Shown here: in pieces, positions 1 to 7,263 of the stretch | Numbering within the stretch: the first letter of the stretch is position 1 | Layout of the letters: every line of letters starts with the position of its first letter | Origin: Cytophagaceae bacterium | Lineage (GTDB): Bacteria; Bacteroidota; Bacteroidia; Cytophagales; Spirosomataceae | Length of the DNA stretch: 54,325 nucleotides | Assembly: GCA_947494535.1 (NCBI GenBank) | Contig: CANLVU010000006.1 | Span: forward strand, 1 to 54,325 | Direction: 5' to 3' | Made by a program: the position numbers and the translations under genes | Notes under the pieces: model-generated | What the model was told of the DNA's origin: nothing | What the model saw: only the letters and a program-made list of their open reading frames with translations | Database searches by the model: none

Positions 1-38
1 ATTACCTTGCAACCCAAGGCATCCCGATGCGCATTTAA
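1..38 (+). CDS. hisF: HisF, imidazole glycerol phosphate synthase cyclase subunit, 3' end only
   Basis: Only the last 11 codons and the stop (36-38) are in the window. The reading frame from base 3 translates to YLATQGIPMRI, which resembles the C-terminal tail of housekeeping HisF proteins. The next gene is hisIE, the usual successor of hisF in Bacteroidota his operons. HisF would make imidazole glycerol phosphate and AICAR in histidine synthesis. The identification rests on 11 residues plus context. It also shows that the longer reading of hisIE from TTG at 7 would run through the hisF end, which favours ATG 46 as the hisIE start. Confidence 0.65.
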   Translation, partial: YLATQGIPMRI

Positions 39-45
39 TAGAAAT

Positions 46-645
46 ATGTCCAAGCAACCCGATTTTTCCAAAGGCCTCGTGCCCGCCATCATCCAAGATG
101 CCAGCACCCGTACCGTTTTGATGTTAGGCTACATGAATGAGGAAGCCTATGCAAAGACCGTTTCCGACCAGCGCGTGACCTTTTTCAGCCGCTCGAAGAA
201 CCGTCTTTGGACCAAAGGTGAAGAATCAGGCAACTTCCTAGACTTAGTCAGCCTTTCAATAGATTGCGACGCAGACACCATTTTAATTCAGGCCAAACCA
301 GCTGGACCTACTTGCCACACCGGAGCAGACACCTGTTTCGATGAGTCAAACGCGGACAACGCAGCTTGGTTAGATCAATTAAAACACGTCATCCGTAGCC
401 GCAAGACGGCTCCTGCATCGTCTTCATATACCGCTTCTTTATTCCAATTAGGCACCCACAAAGTCGCCCAAAAAGTAGGCGAAGAAGCCGTCGAACTCGT
501 TATCGAAGCCTTAATGCAAAACGATGACCTTTTCAAAGGCGAAGCGGCGGATTTAATTTTCCACCTATTAGTCTTGTTAGAGGACCGCGGAATCGATTTA
601 AGCGAAATCATCGCCGTTCTTCAATCTCGTCACGCTGCTAAATAA
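46..645 (+). CDS. hisI: Bifunctional phosphoribosyl-AMP cyclohydrolase / phosphoribosyl-ATP pyrophosphatase
   Basis: HisIE fusion of 199 aa that carries out the second and third steps of histidine synthesis in the cytosol. The N-terminal half has cyclohydrolase features: LGYMNEEAY, RSKNRLWTKGEESG, the metal-binding DCDAD, and GPTCHTG. The C-terminal half has the MazG-like pyrophosphatase signature EEAVELVIEA followed by DLIFHLLVLL. An open frame reaches back to TTG at 7, but that overlaps the end of hisF; ATG 46 lies 7 bases after the hisF stop and begins MSKQPDFSKG, a normal HisI N-terminus. It is the last recognisable gene of the his operon here. Confidence 0.96.
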   Translation: MSKQPDFSKGLVPAIIQDASTRTVLMLGYMNEEAYAKTVSDQRVTFFSRSKNRLWTKGEESGNFLDLVSLSIDCDADTILIQAKPAGPTCHTGADTCFDESNADNAAWLDQLKHVIRSRKTAPASSSYTASLFQLGTHKVAQKVGEEAVELVIEALMQNDDLFKGEAADLIFHLLVLLEDRGIDLSEIIAVLQSRHAAK

Positions 646-653
646 TCTTTATT

Positions 654-992
654 ATGATTGGATTCATTATTCGTTACATCATCATCGCTGGGGTGGTATT
701 AGTAATCCCGCGCTATTTAAAAGGAATAACTGTGGATGGTTTTACGACTGCCCTTTTAGTCGCTTTAGCGATGGGCTTCGTGAATTCATTCATTAAACCC
801 GTATTGAAGATCATCAGTTTCCCTATTACGTTTATTACTTTAGGGTTGTTTTCTCTTGTTATCTCTGTAGGTCTAGTCTATTTAGTCGCAGCCTATGTGC
901 CAGGATTTGAAGTAACTGGGTTTATTGCACCGTTGATTTTTAGCTTTCTGGTGTCGCTGTCAACTTCTTTTGTAGGGCTGTTTACACGGTAG
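654..992 (+). CDS. Phage holin family 4 / DUF360-type small membrane protein
   Basis: Protein of 112 aa with four hydrophobic segments: about residues 3-20, 30-48, 55-80 and 88-109. The pattern GFVNSFIKPVLKIISFPITF followed by TLGLFSLVISVGL is characteristic of the PF04020 family (phage holin 4, superfamily IV; YvlD-like). Despite the family name these are chromosomal integral membrane proteins of unknown function, and nothing nearby suggests a prophage. It starts 8 bases after hisIE, so it may be co-transcribed with the his operon. Confidence 0.85.
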   Translation: MIGFIIRYIIIAGVVLVIPRYLKGITVDGFTTALLVALAMGFVNSFIKPVLKIISFPITFITLGLFSLVISVGLVYLVAAYVPGFEVTGFIAPLIFSFLVSLSTSFVGLFTR

Positions 993-1019
993 GGCACTTT
1001 TTGTTATTATAAGCCGCGC

Positions 1020-1062
1020 GGTACTGAGTGGGCTTTTCAGGTATTGACATATTTTGTCAATA
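1020..1062. repeat. Palindromic repeat copy A with its 30-bp left arm
   Basis: The core at 1042-1062 is TATTGACA-N5-TGTCAATA, a perfect 8+8 inverted repeat with a 5-base spacer. To its left, 1020-1049 forms the 30-bp arm shared with copies near 52 kb (27 of 30 positions match the reverse complement of the copy E right arm). It lies between the plus-strand holin-family gene and minus-strand small genes, in non-coding DNA. A dispersed REP-like element or a protein-binding site are both possible. Confidence 0.8.
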
Positions 1063-1093
1063 GTAGAAATTGCCGTTTATGGATGACCTCTCT

Positions 1094-1294
1094 TCATCTA
1101 TTCCTCAAATCATTCAAGAACTTCTTGGAATCAAAAATCAACTGATTCCTGGATACAGGGGCCACAATGACCGATTCGGTGTAGACTTCTTGGTTTTTTT
1201 CGATGATTGTAATGGTCACTTTAGTGAATTTGTAGGGGCCCATATGACCATTGTAGAAAAGTAGGGGATCTTTAGGGGTGAAGAAATTGAACAT
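1094..1294 (-). CDS. Small hypothetical protein downstream of an XRE regulator
   Basis: Open frame of 66 aa starting at ATG 1294, 12 bases after the stop of the XRE-type gene on the same strand. I recognise no family. The protein is soluble in appearance, with alternating beta-prone stretches (YKFTKVTITIIEKN, YTESVIVAPVSRNQLIF) and a basic C-terminus. The A-rich start region and the tight spacing to the upstream regulator suggest a two-gene unit. It is short enough that it could be a chance frame; I keep it because no competing gene covers this stretch. Confidence 0.4.
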   Translation of the reverse strand: MFNFFTPKDPLLFYNGHMGPYKFTKVTITIIEKNQEVYTESVIVAPVSRNQLIFDSKKFLNDLRNR

Positions 1295-1306
1295 GTCTTT
1301 AGAGGT

Positions 1307-1726
1307 TTAGTGGTTAGTGACGCCGTGGCGGCGGAATTGAAAATGTCTAAGGGTTACAACTTTTTCTGGATCATAAGTGATGGCATTTTTGAGGAAAATT
1401 TTGAAGTTGAATTTTCTTTCTTGTTTTACCCTGTGAAGTTTAAGAAAATAGAGCAGGTCTTTTTCTGAGTCCGCCAAAGCATCTTCTGCTAAATGTTCAT
1501 AGCCCACAAAGGATCGTTTTATCCGCTCCCGCATCCAATACACGCAAAGTTCGCGTACGTTTACCTGGTGGTAATGGGCAAAAATGATGACGAGGTCAAG
1601 ATCTGGGATGCGGTTACCGTTTTCGTATTTGCTCAAAAGCCCGGCGTCGATCCCGAGATCCTGCGCCATCACGTGCAGTGGAACGGCACGGATGAGCTTC
1701 AGGTATCTAGAGAAGTGGTTAAACAT
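1307..1726 (-). CDS. XRE-family helix-turn-helix transcriptional regulator
   Basis: Protein of 139 aa. Residues about 8-60 form an XRE/Cro-type HTH: the first helix KLIRAVPLHVMAQDLG, the turn, and the recognition segment IDAGLLSKYENGNRIPDLDLV. The C-terminal 75 residues are basic and charged with no domain I recognise. A good Bacteroidota promoter element (TATATTTG on the minus strand, 1749-1756) lies about 23 bases upstream of the start, predicting a short leader. It may control itself and the small gene at 1094-1294. No toxin partner is identifiable, so calling it an antitoxin would be speculation. Confidence 0.85.
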   Translation of the reverse strand: MFNHFSRYLKLIRAVPLHVMAQDLGIDAGLLSKYENGNRIPDLDLVIIFAHYHQVNVRELCVYWMRERIKRSFVGYEHLAEDALADSEKDLLYFLKLHRVKQERKFNFKIFLKNAITYDPEKVVTLRHFQFRRHGVTNH

Positions 1727-1748
1727 ATTGATTAGTGGTTTGGTGTTC

Positions 1749-1756
1749 CAAATATA
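1749..1756 (-). promoter_or_regulatory. Promoter -7 element of the XRE gene
   Basis: The minus strand reads TATATTTG, an exact match to the Bacteroidota sigma-ABfr -7 consensus TAnnTTTG, ending 23 bases before the ATG at 1726. No clear -33 TTG was found at the usual distance, so confidence is moderate. Confidence 0.5.
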
Positions 1757-1801
1757 TTCCCTCCATTCCCCCTAACCTAACAGCTTACTGATAATGTGAA
1801 T

Positions 1802-2098
1802 TTAAAGCTTGATATTTATAATTAATCGACCTCCTAGGCCTAATTCGATAATCTTTTGTAAAGTTGAAATCCGGATTTCTATGAGGTTATTTTCTGCAAT
1901 TGAAATGGCGTATTTAGATGTTCCGCATTTTACAGCAAATTCTTTTTGTGTTAGCCGAAGCTTGTGCCTGGCAATTTTAATCAAGGCGCTTATTTTGAAT
2001 AGTTGTGCTCCCCATTCGAATTCATTTCTGGAGGGAGAGCCTATTTTGCCATAAGTTTCTTCGATGAGTTGATCTAATGTTCTTAAGTTCGATTTCAT
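1802..2098 (-). CDS. HigA-like XRE antitoxin-type regulator, orphan
   Basis: Protein of 98 aa from ATG 2098 (MKSNLRTLDQLIEETYGKIG). It has the layout of HigA-type antitoxins: an N-terminal LDxLIxxxxGKxGxPxRxEFE-like lead, then an HTH at about residues 45-75 (RLTQKEFAVKCGTSKYAISI), then the tail STLQKIIELGLGGRLIINI. The frame is open upstream to 2173, but that reading translates the palindromic repeat (2139-2159), so the internal ATG is more likely. No HigB toxin gene is adjacent. With start 2098 the palindrome sits 41-61 bases upstream, a plausible operator position. Confidence 0.75.
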   Translation of the reverse strand: MKSNLRTLDQLIEETYGKIGSPSRNEFEWGAQLFKISALIKIARHKLRLTQKEFAVKCGTSKYAISIAENNLIEIRISTLQKIIELGLGGRLIINIKL

Positions 2099-2130
2099 AG
2101 TGGTTGTTTTATTTAAAATTGATTTTGCGA

Positions 2131-2167
2131 TTTTCAGGTTTTGACAGATTCTGTCAATAACTGGAAA
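2131..2167. repeat. Palindromic repeat copy B
   Basis: The core at 2139-2159 is TTTTGACA-GATTC-TGTCAATA (7 of 8 arm positions pair). The palindrome continues outward as TTTTCAGG on the left and a near-complementary ACTGGAAAA on the right, giving roughly 37 bp of imperfect dyad symmetry. It lies just upstream of the HigA-like gene at 1802-2098. The right flank resembles that of copy A (both run into GCC-TTTAT-like sequence). Confidence 0.75.
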
Positions 2168-2207
2168 AGCCATTTATACAATTGTAAGTCAAATTAACAT
2201 AAACTGC

Positions 2208-2549
2208 CTATAGGTTCTTCAGAGCTAATATTACCAATTTTAGTTCCGGAATCACCACAACCGTGGTATCCCAGATCACATCCATTTTGATTGCATGGTA
2301 TTCATGCAGAATGAAATTGCGGAAAGCCTTTACCTTATACCAAGGGTATTCGATTTTTTCCAAAAGAGATTTATCAATCAATAGGGAGGCCTCGCCAATG
2401 ATAGTGTAGTTGAAAAGGCAGGCTTCTACGGTTTTAGGGTCGTTTAAAAAGGTTTGTAATGTGTGCTCTGAGGTGTATTGTTGAATCTTGTTAATGGCTA
2501 GCAGAATGTGCTCGATTCGCTCTTTCGAGCTTGGGGCTAAGGTTTTCAT
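2208..2549 (-). CDS. hepT: HepT-like HEPN-domain toxin (DUF86)
   Basis: Protein of 113 aa of the HepT family, the HEPN ribonuclease partner of minimal nucleotidyltransferases. The N-terminal helix KERIEHILLAINKIQQYT is typical of DUF86. The catalytic HEPN motif R-x4-H-x-Y is intact as R77-N-F-I-L-H82-E-Y84. In studied MntA-HepT systems the antitoxin AMPylates the Tyr near this motif and silences the RNase. The gene overlaps the upstream mntA by 59 bases, the usual coupled arrangement with the antitoxin first. Intact motif and full length suggest a functional toxin. Confidence 0.9.
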   Translation of the reverse strand: MKTLAPSSKERIEHILLAINKIQQYTSEHTLQTFLNDPKTVEACLFNYTIIGEASLLIDKSLLEKIEYPWYKVKAFRNFILHEYHAIKMDVIWDTTVVVIPELKLVILALKNL

Positions 2550-2832
2550 AAATTAAAATTTTGTCGTGGTTAAGTTGTTTTGCAATGCTCTTTAATGGAG
2601 CGCCTAGCATGACTAGGTCGACCTCTAGTGAAAGAAGTAGAGTGAGATCTTGTTGGATTTCAGCTAGGTCAAATAAGGTAAAGGGGGTGTTTTTGAAAAC
2701 TTGGATCTGAATGTCGATGTCGCTGGTGGGCGATTGGGTGCCACGGGCGTGGGAGCCAAAGAGCCAGGCGCGTTTGATTTGCGCTTTTTCAAGGAAGTAG
2801 GAGGCGATTTTATCGAGATTTTCCGCTGTCAT
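2491..2832 (-). CDS. mntA: MntA-like minimal nucleotidyltransferase antitoxin
   Basis: Protein of 113 aa with the minimal nucleotidyltransferase fold. The signature G26-S27 (WLFGSHARG) is followed by D38-I-D40 and a third acidic residue D72 (LEVDLVML), the metal-binding triad of the family. In characterised pairs this enzyme transfers AMP to the HepT toxin and neutralises it. It is transcribed ahead of hepT and overlaps it. No promoter stood out in the short gap to the divergent MFS gene. Confidence 0.9.
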   Translation of the reverse strand: MTAENLDKIASYFLEKAQIKRAWLFGSHARGTQSPTSDIDIQIQVFKNTPFTLFDLAEIQQDLTLLLSLEVDLVMLGAPLKSIAKQLNHDKILIYENLSPKLERANRAHSASH

Positions 2833-2928
2833 AGTGAAAGGTAGTGAAATAAGGGATAGAAAATGTCGAAAAGCAACGATGAGATAGTGATATTTTGCGT
2901 ATTTTTAGGAATAAAATGCGATATCCAT

Positions 2929-4287
2929 ATGCAAGAGTTCGATAATAATAAAGTACCCATAAAGAAGTTGTGGCAGGTGATAGTGGCGTCGAGTGTGGGA
3001 ACGGTTATTGAGTGGTATGACTTCTATATTTTTGGGAGTTTGAGTGCGATTATTTCGTTGAGTTTCTTTCCCAAAGAGGATCCGACAGCCGCGTTCATTT
3101 CAACACTTGCGGCTTTTGGGGCGGGGTTTGTGGCGAGGCCTTTTGGTGGCGTGCTTTTTGGGAGACTGGGGGATTTGATCGGGAGGAAGTACACGTTTTT
3201 GTTGACACTGATGCTGATGGGTGGGTCGACGTTTGCGATTGCGTTTATACCGAGTTATGAGAAGATTGGGTTAGTAGCTCCAGCTATACTTCTATTATTA
3301 AGAATTATTCAGGGATTAGCCTTAGGGGGGGAGTATGGGGGCGCCGCGACTTACGTCGCGGAATATGCACCAGACGCCGAACGCGGGAAGTACACGTCCT
3401 ACATCCAAACAACCGCCACGCTCGGTTTCTTTGTTTCTATCCTCGTTATCTTGGCTACGCAACAGCTTTTAGGCGATGCGGCCTTTAAGGACTGGGGCTG
3501 GCGGGTGCCTTTTGCGCTTTCTGGCATTCTAGTGGTTGTCTCTTACTTCATTAGACGAAATATGGATGAATCTCCTCTCTTCTCTAAACTCAAGGTGGAA
3601 GGCAGACTCTCCGAAAATCCTTTAAAGGAAGCTTTCGCCAGTAAGGCGAATCGCCGCTTAATGTTAATTGCGATGTTTGGGGCGATTGTGGGGCAGGGGG
3701 TTGTTTGGCATACAGGACAATTTTATGCCCAAATCTTCATCAACAAAATCCTTCAAGTCGATTTCATTACGACGAACCTCATTATCGCCGCGAGTCTGGT
3801 GGTGGGCACTCCCCTCTTCGTGTATTTCGGGAGCCTGTCTGACCGGGTGGGTCGCAAGAAAATTATGCTTGGCGGTATGGCCCTCGCTGCGCTCGGGTAC
3901 TACCCCCTTTTCTCGTGGATGTCTACGATTGTAGCCCAGGAGGGCACGATGGTCAATGGCGCGATCTTCCTGACTTGGACTGGAAAGCTCGAACTAGCTT
4001 TCATTTGCAGCTTATTGGTGACTTTCGCGGCGATGGCCTACGGCCCGATCGCCGCGTTCCTAGTCGAACTTTTCCCTACCAAAATCCGCTATACCTCCCT
4101 CTCCATCCCTTATCACTTTGCTAATGGGGTGTTCGGCGGATGTGCCCCTTTTGTGGCCACTTGGCTGGGAGCCGTCACTCATTCGAATTTTGCCGGATTA
4201 TTCTATCCCATCGCCCTAGCGGCCTTAACGGTCGTCGTGGGCGCGATTTATTTACCTGAAACCAAAGGCAAAGCCCTCAGCGACTAA
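2929..4287 (+). CDS. MFS transporter, metabolite:H+ symporter (MHS) family
   Basis: Integral membrane protein, 452 aa from ATG 2929 (MQEFDNNKVPIKKLWQ). An open frame extends to 2863, but the added 22 residues (hydrophobic, Cys-containing) fit no MHS N-terminus. Features of the ProP/ShiA/KgtP-like MHS branch: SSVGTVIEWYDFYIFGSL at the first helix, the loop GRLGDLIGRKYTF, and RIIQGLALGGEYGGAATYVA in helix 4. It has twelve predicted helices and a second half-loop SDRVGRKKIM. The substrate is probably an organic acid or osmolyte but cannot be read from sequence. A run of seven G bases (3325-3331) occurs in the coding sequence. It is the last gene of normal base composition before the AT-rich operon. 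Confidence 0.9.
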   Translation: MQEFDNNKVPIKKLWQVIVASSVGTVIEWYDFYIFGSLSAIISLSFFPKEDPTAAFISTLAAFGAGFVARPFGGVLFGRLGDLIGRKYTFLLTLMLMGGSTFAIAFIPSYEKIGLVAPAILLLLRIIQGLALGGEYGGAATYVAEYAPDAERGKYTSYIQTTATLGFFVSILVILATQQLLGDAAFKDWGWRVPFALSGILVVVSYFIRRNMDESPLFSKLKVEGRLSENPLKEAFASKANRRLMLIAMFGAIVGQGVVWHTGQFYAQIFINKILQVDFITTNLIIAASLVVGTPLFVYFGSLSDRVGRKKIMLGGMALAALGYYPLFSWMSTIVAQEGTMVNGAIFLTWTGKLELAFICSLLVTFAAMAYGPIAAFLVELFPTKIRYTSLSIPYHFANGVFGGCAPFVATWLGAVTHSNFAGLFYPIALAALTVVVGAIYLPETKGKALSD

Positions 4288-4350
4288 AATAGGATTTTTC
4301 GAATAATTCGATGGATAAAATTTTAAATATTTCCATTAAATAAATTAGAC

Positions 4351-4381
4351 TTGGCGCTAAACCAAAATGGGGGTATATTTG
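4351..4381 (+). promoter_or_regulatory. Promoter of the polysaccharide operon
   Basis: TTG at 4351-4353 and TATATTTG at 4374-4381 match the Bacteroidota -33 (TTG) and -7 (TAnnTTTG) elements with a 20-base spacer, within the accepted range. Transcription would begin near 4388, leaving a leader of about 127 bases before legB. This is the best promoter candidate in the window and would drive the tightly overlapping operon that follows. Confidence 0.7.
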
Positions 4382-4387
4382 TTATTA

Positions 4388-4514
4388 AAATCATTTTTCT
4401 GAGGCAAATTATTTTGTGACTCAGAATGGCGAAGCCGTGGAGAAAGATAGGCTCACGATAATTATTGTATTAGTTCCATATCTTACTCAAATTTAATCTA
4501 AGTCAAAATTAAGA
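4388..4514 (+). promoter_or_regulatory. Long untranslated leader with inverted repeats
   Basis: The predicted leader contains TCTGAG (4398-4403) facing CTCAGA (4420-4425), then GGC-GAA-GCC (4428-4436), and AGCC (4433-4436) facing GGCT (4450-4453). These could form competing stems. Large exopolysaccharide operons often rely on leader-bound antitermination, so this could be such a region, but no known riboswitch or ops element is recognisable. Confidence 0.3.
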
Positions 4515-5513
4515 ATGACATTGAAGCAAAAAAAAGTACTTATAACCGGTGCTGATGGATTTATAGGTTCGCATCTTACGGAAGCATTAGTTAATCAAGG
4601 GTATCATGTCCGTGCATTTGTATACTACAACTCATTTAATTCATATGGTTGGCTAGATTCAATTTCTGCTGAAACGAAAAGTAAGATTGAGTTTTTTGCA
4701 GGAGACATTCGTGATCCTAACGGAGTAAGGGAGGCAATGAAAGGGATTGATATTGTATTTCATTTAGCGGCATTGATTGCCATACCTTTTAGTTACCATT
4801 CTCCAGATTCATACATTGACACGAATGTAAAGGGCACTTTAAATATAATTCAAGCTGCAAGAGATAATAAAGTAAGTCGTGTTTTAGTCACTTCGACATC
4901 AGAGGTGTATGGAACGGCTCAATTTGTTCCTATTACTGAGTTGCATCCGAAGCAACCTCAGTCACCTTATTCTGCATCTAAAATAGGTGCTGATGCTATT
5001 GCCGATTCATTCTATAGATCTTTTGATTTGCCATTGACTATTGTAAGACCATTTAACACTTTTGGTCCTAGACAATCTGCAAGAGCTGTAATTCCTACCA
5101 TCATTTCTCAGTTATTAAATGGTGCTGAAGAGATAAAGCTTGGTGATATTACGCCTACTAGAGACTTGCTTTTTGTGAAAGATACCGTAAATGGATTTTT
5201 GAAAATTGCAGAATGCGATAAACTAATCGGGCATGAAGTTAATATTGCCACGCAATCAGAAATTACTGTAGGTGAATTAGCTCAGTCATTAATTAATCAA
5301 ATAAATCCTAGTGCGAAGATTGTTTCGGATTCAATCAGGCTTAGACCTGAAAAATCAGAAGTTTTTAGATTGTTTGGATCAAATGAGAAATTGAAATCAT
5401 TCACTGACTGGAAACAAAACTATAGCCTTGAAGAGGGCTTAGCAGAAACAGTAGAATGGTTCTCTAAAAAGGAAAATTTGCAACAATATAAATCTGACAT
5501 TTATAATGTCTAA
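4515..5513 (+). CDS. legB: LegB-like NDP-N-acetylglucosamine 4,6-dehydratase (SDR)
   Basis: Extended short-chain dehydrogenase of 332 aa with the nucleotide-binding motif G12-x-x-G15-x-x-G18 and catalytic Y152-x3-K156 (SPYSASKIGAD), plus TSTSEVYG as in dTDP-/GDP-sugar 4,6-dehydratases. In the legionaminic acid route LegB removes water from GDP-GlcNAc to give the 4-keto-6-deoxy sugar. The assignment to LegB rather than another dehydratase rests on the following genes (aminotransferase, acetyltransferase, synthase, epimerase, CMP-transferase) and on a PtmE-like guanylyltransferase in the operon. First gene behind the promoter at 4351; it overlaps legC by 8 bases. Confidence 0.88.
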   Translation: MTLKQKKVLITGADGFIGSHLTEALVNQGYHVRAFVYYNSFNSYGWLDSISAETKSKIEFFAGDIRDPNGVREAMKGIDIVFHLAALIAIPFSYHSPDSYIDTNVKGTLNIIQAARDNKVSRVLVTSTSEVYGTAQFVPITELHPKQPQSPYSASKIGADAIADSFYRSFDLPLTIVRPFNTFGPRQSARAVIPTIISQLLNGAEEIKLGDITPTRDLLFVKDTVNGFLKIAECDKLIGHEVNIATQSEITVGELAQSLINQINPSAKIVSDSIRLRPEKSEVFRLFGSNEKLKSFTDWKQNYSLEEGLAETVEWFSKKENLQQYKSDIYNV

Positions 5514-6648
5514 TTATTCTGAAGTAATTGGTTTCATCAAAAACCAATTTAATAACAAAGCGTTTATTCCATTACACGAACCTCGATTTTTAGGGAACGA
5601 GAAGAAGTATGTTGAAGACACAATAGACTCTACATTTGTATCTTCGGTCGGAGCCTATGTTGATAAGTTCGAGTTAATGATGTCTTCTATTTCTGGGACA
5701 AATAAATCAATAGCTGTAGTTAATGGAACCTCAGCTTTACAAGTCGCTTTGAGACTTGCTGGGGTTAATGCTGGAGATGAAGTTATTACGCAAGCACTAA
5801 CGTTTATAGCTACAGTTAATGCGATTATTTATAATGGAGCAGCTCCCATTTTTATTGATGTTGATATAGACACTATGGGGCTTTCTCCTAAGGCTATGGA
5901 TGCCTTTTTAGAAGAGTTTGGGGAGATGCGAGAAGGAATCTGCTACAATAAGAAAACAAATAAAAAAATTGCCGCGTGTATGCCCATGCATACGTTTGGG
6001 TTTCCAGTGCACTTAGATGAATTATTAAAAGTGTGCAACAAATGGAATATACCTCTCGTGGAAGATGCTGCTGAAGCTATTGGAAGCGAATATCATTCGA
6101 AACCCATTGGTAGTTTCGGGAAATTAGGGGTATTTTCTTTCAATGGGAATAAAATCGTAACCAGTGGTGGTGGTGGTGCTATTGTAACTAATGATGTTGA
6201 ATTGGGAATTAAAGCAAAGCATTTGACAACCACTGCAAAAGTCCCTCATCCTTATGAGTACGTTCATGATGAAATTGGATACAATTTTAGAATGCCTAAT
6301 TTAAATGCTGCGCTAGCTTGTGCTCAATTAGAGCAACTTTCAACATTTATTGAAAGTAAACGGATTCTCGCTCAGGAGTATAATTCTTTTTTTAAGTCTA
6401 AAGGAATCAACTTCCGAACAGAACTACCTCAAACCAAAGCCAATTATTGGCTAATGTGCGTTGAATTAGAAAATAAACAAGAGAGGGAGTCTTTTTTAAA
6501 AGTGACGAATGAAAATGGCGTAATGACAAGGCCAATTTGGCAATTGATTTTTAAATCTCCATTGTATTCCGGATTTCAAAAAGACGAGCAGATAAATGCC
6601 ATGTATTTGGAAGATAGAATTGTTAATATCCCAAGTAGTGTCAGATAA
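5506..6648 (+). CDS. legC: LegC-like UDP/GDP-4-keto-6-deoxy-sugar aminotransferase
   Basis: DegT/DnrJ/EryC1/StrS-family PLP aminotransferase of 380 aa. The Schiff-base lysine is K216 (FSFNGNKIVTSGGGGAI), with the cofactor aspartate D187 in VEDAAEAIGSE. It would convert the LegB product to the 4-amino sugar using glutamate as donor. Full family length. Coupled to legB (8-base overlap); its 3' end overlaps the GTG start of legH. Confidence 0.92.
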   Translation: MSNYSEVIGFIKNQFNNKAFIPLHEPRFLGNEKKYVEDTIDSTFVSSVGAYVDKFELMMSSISGTNKSIAVVNGTSALQVALRLAGVNAGDEVITQALTFIATVNAIIYNGAAPIFIDVDIDTMGLSPKAMDAFLEEFGEMREGICYNKKTNKKIAACMPMHTFGFPVHLDELLKVCNKWNIPLVEDAAEAIGSEYHSKPIGSFGKLGVFSFNGNKIVTSGGGGAIVTNDVELGIKAKHLTTTAKVPHPYEYVHDEIGYNFRMPNLNAALACAQLEQLSTFIESKRILAQEYNSFFKSKGINFRTELPQTKANYWLMCVELENKQERESFLKVTNENGVMTRPIWQLIFKSPLYSGFQKDEQINAMYLEDRIVNIPSSVR

Positions 6649-7261
6649 GAAAATTATATTAGTTGGTTATTCTGGGCATGGTTTAGTAGTTGCTGACACT
6701 GCTTTAGAAAATAATTTGAATGTAATTGGGTACACAGAAAAATCTGTAAATGAAGTAAACCCATTTAAGCTAGAATATTTAGGCGATGAATCTAGTTCAA
6801 ATTTCAAAGAATGGGATTTAGATGTTTCTTTTATTTTGGGAATCGGAGACAATATACTTCGAGAAAAAATTTATAAACATATTCTTAAAAACGGCAAAAA
6901 AGTAATCTCATTGATTAATTTATCATCATCTATATCGAGTTTTGCAGCAATCGGAGATGGAGTTTTTGTTAATAGAAATGTGACGATTAACGCTTTTGCA
7001 AAAATTGGAAGTAATGTAATTCTAAATACAGGGTGCATAGTTGAACATGAATGCGAAATTCACGACAATGTCCATATTGGCCCTGGAGCGGTATTGGCAG
7101 GGAATGTTAAAGTTGGTTCTGGTTCTTTTATTGGCGCAAATTCAGTAATCAAACAAGGGGTAGAAATAGGTAAAAATGTCATTGTAGGCGCAGGAACTGT
7201 TGTATTAAATGATATTTCAGATGGGAACAAAATAGTAGGAAACCCCCATCGGTTTATATAA
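6638..7261 (+). CDS. legH: LegH/PglD/NeuD-like sugar N-acetyltransferase
   Basis: Protein of 207 aa. An N-terminal Rossmann-like PglD_N domain (KKIILVGYSGHGLVVADTA) is followed by a left-handed beta-helix of hexapeptide repeats from about residue 95 (FVNRNVTINAFAKIGSNVIL onward) and the end motif IVGNPHRFI. The frame is open from 6596, but those residues are the legC tail in another phase; GTG 6638 overlaps the legC stop and begins directly at the conserved VSDKKII strand. It would acetylate the 4-amino group to give the 2,4-diacetamido-trideoxy sugar of the legionaminate pathway. Confidence 0.88.
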   Translation: MSDKKIILVGYSGHGLVVADTALENNLNVIGYTEKSVNEVNPFKLEYLGDESSSNFKEWDLDVSFILGIGDNILREKIYKHILKNGKKVISLINLSSSISSFAAIGDGVFVNRNVTINAFAKIGSNVILNTGCIVEHECEIHDNVHIGPGAVLAGNVKVGSGSFIGANSVIKQGVEIGKNVIVGAGTVVLNDISDGNKIVGNPHRFI

Positions 7262-7263
7262 TT

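Noticed and set aside
654-992. Prophage remnant from the holin-family protein
   Set aside because: The family is widespread on chromosomes and no phage gene is near.
1094-1726. XRE gene plus 66-aa gene as a toxin-antitoxin pair
   Set aside because: The small protein matches no toxin family I know and the order (regulator first) is not enough evidence.
1493-1775. Plus-strand frames opposite the XRE gene
   Set aside because: They mirror the HTH gene, which has a recognisable domain and promoter.
2863-2928. N-terminal extension of the MFS transporter
   Set aside because: The extra 22 residues fit no MHS N-terminus; ATG 2929 gives a normal start.
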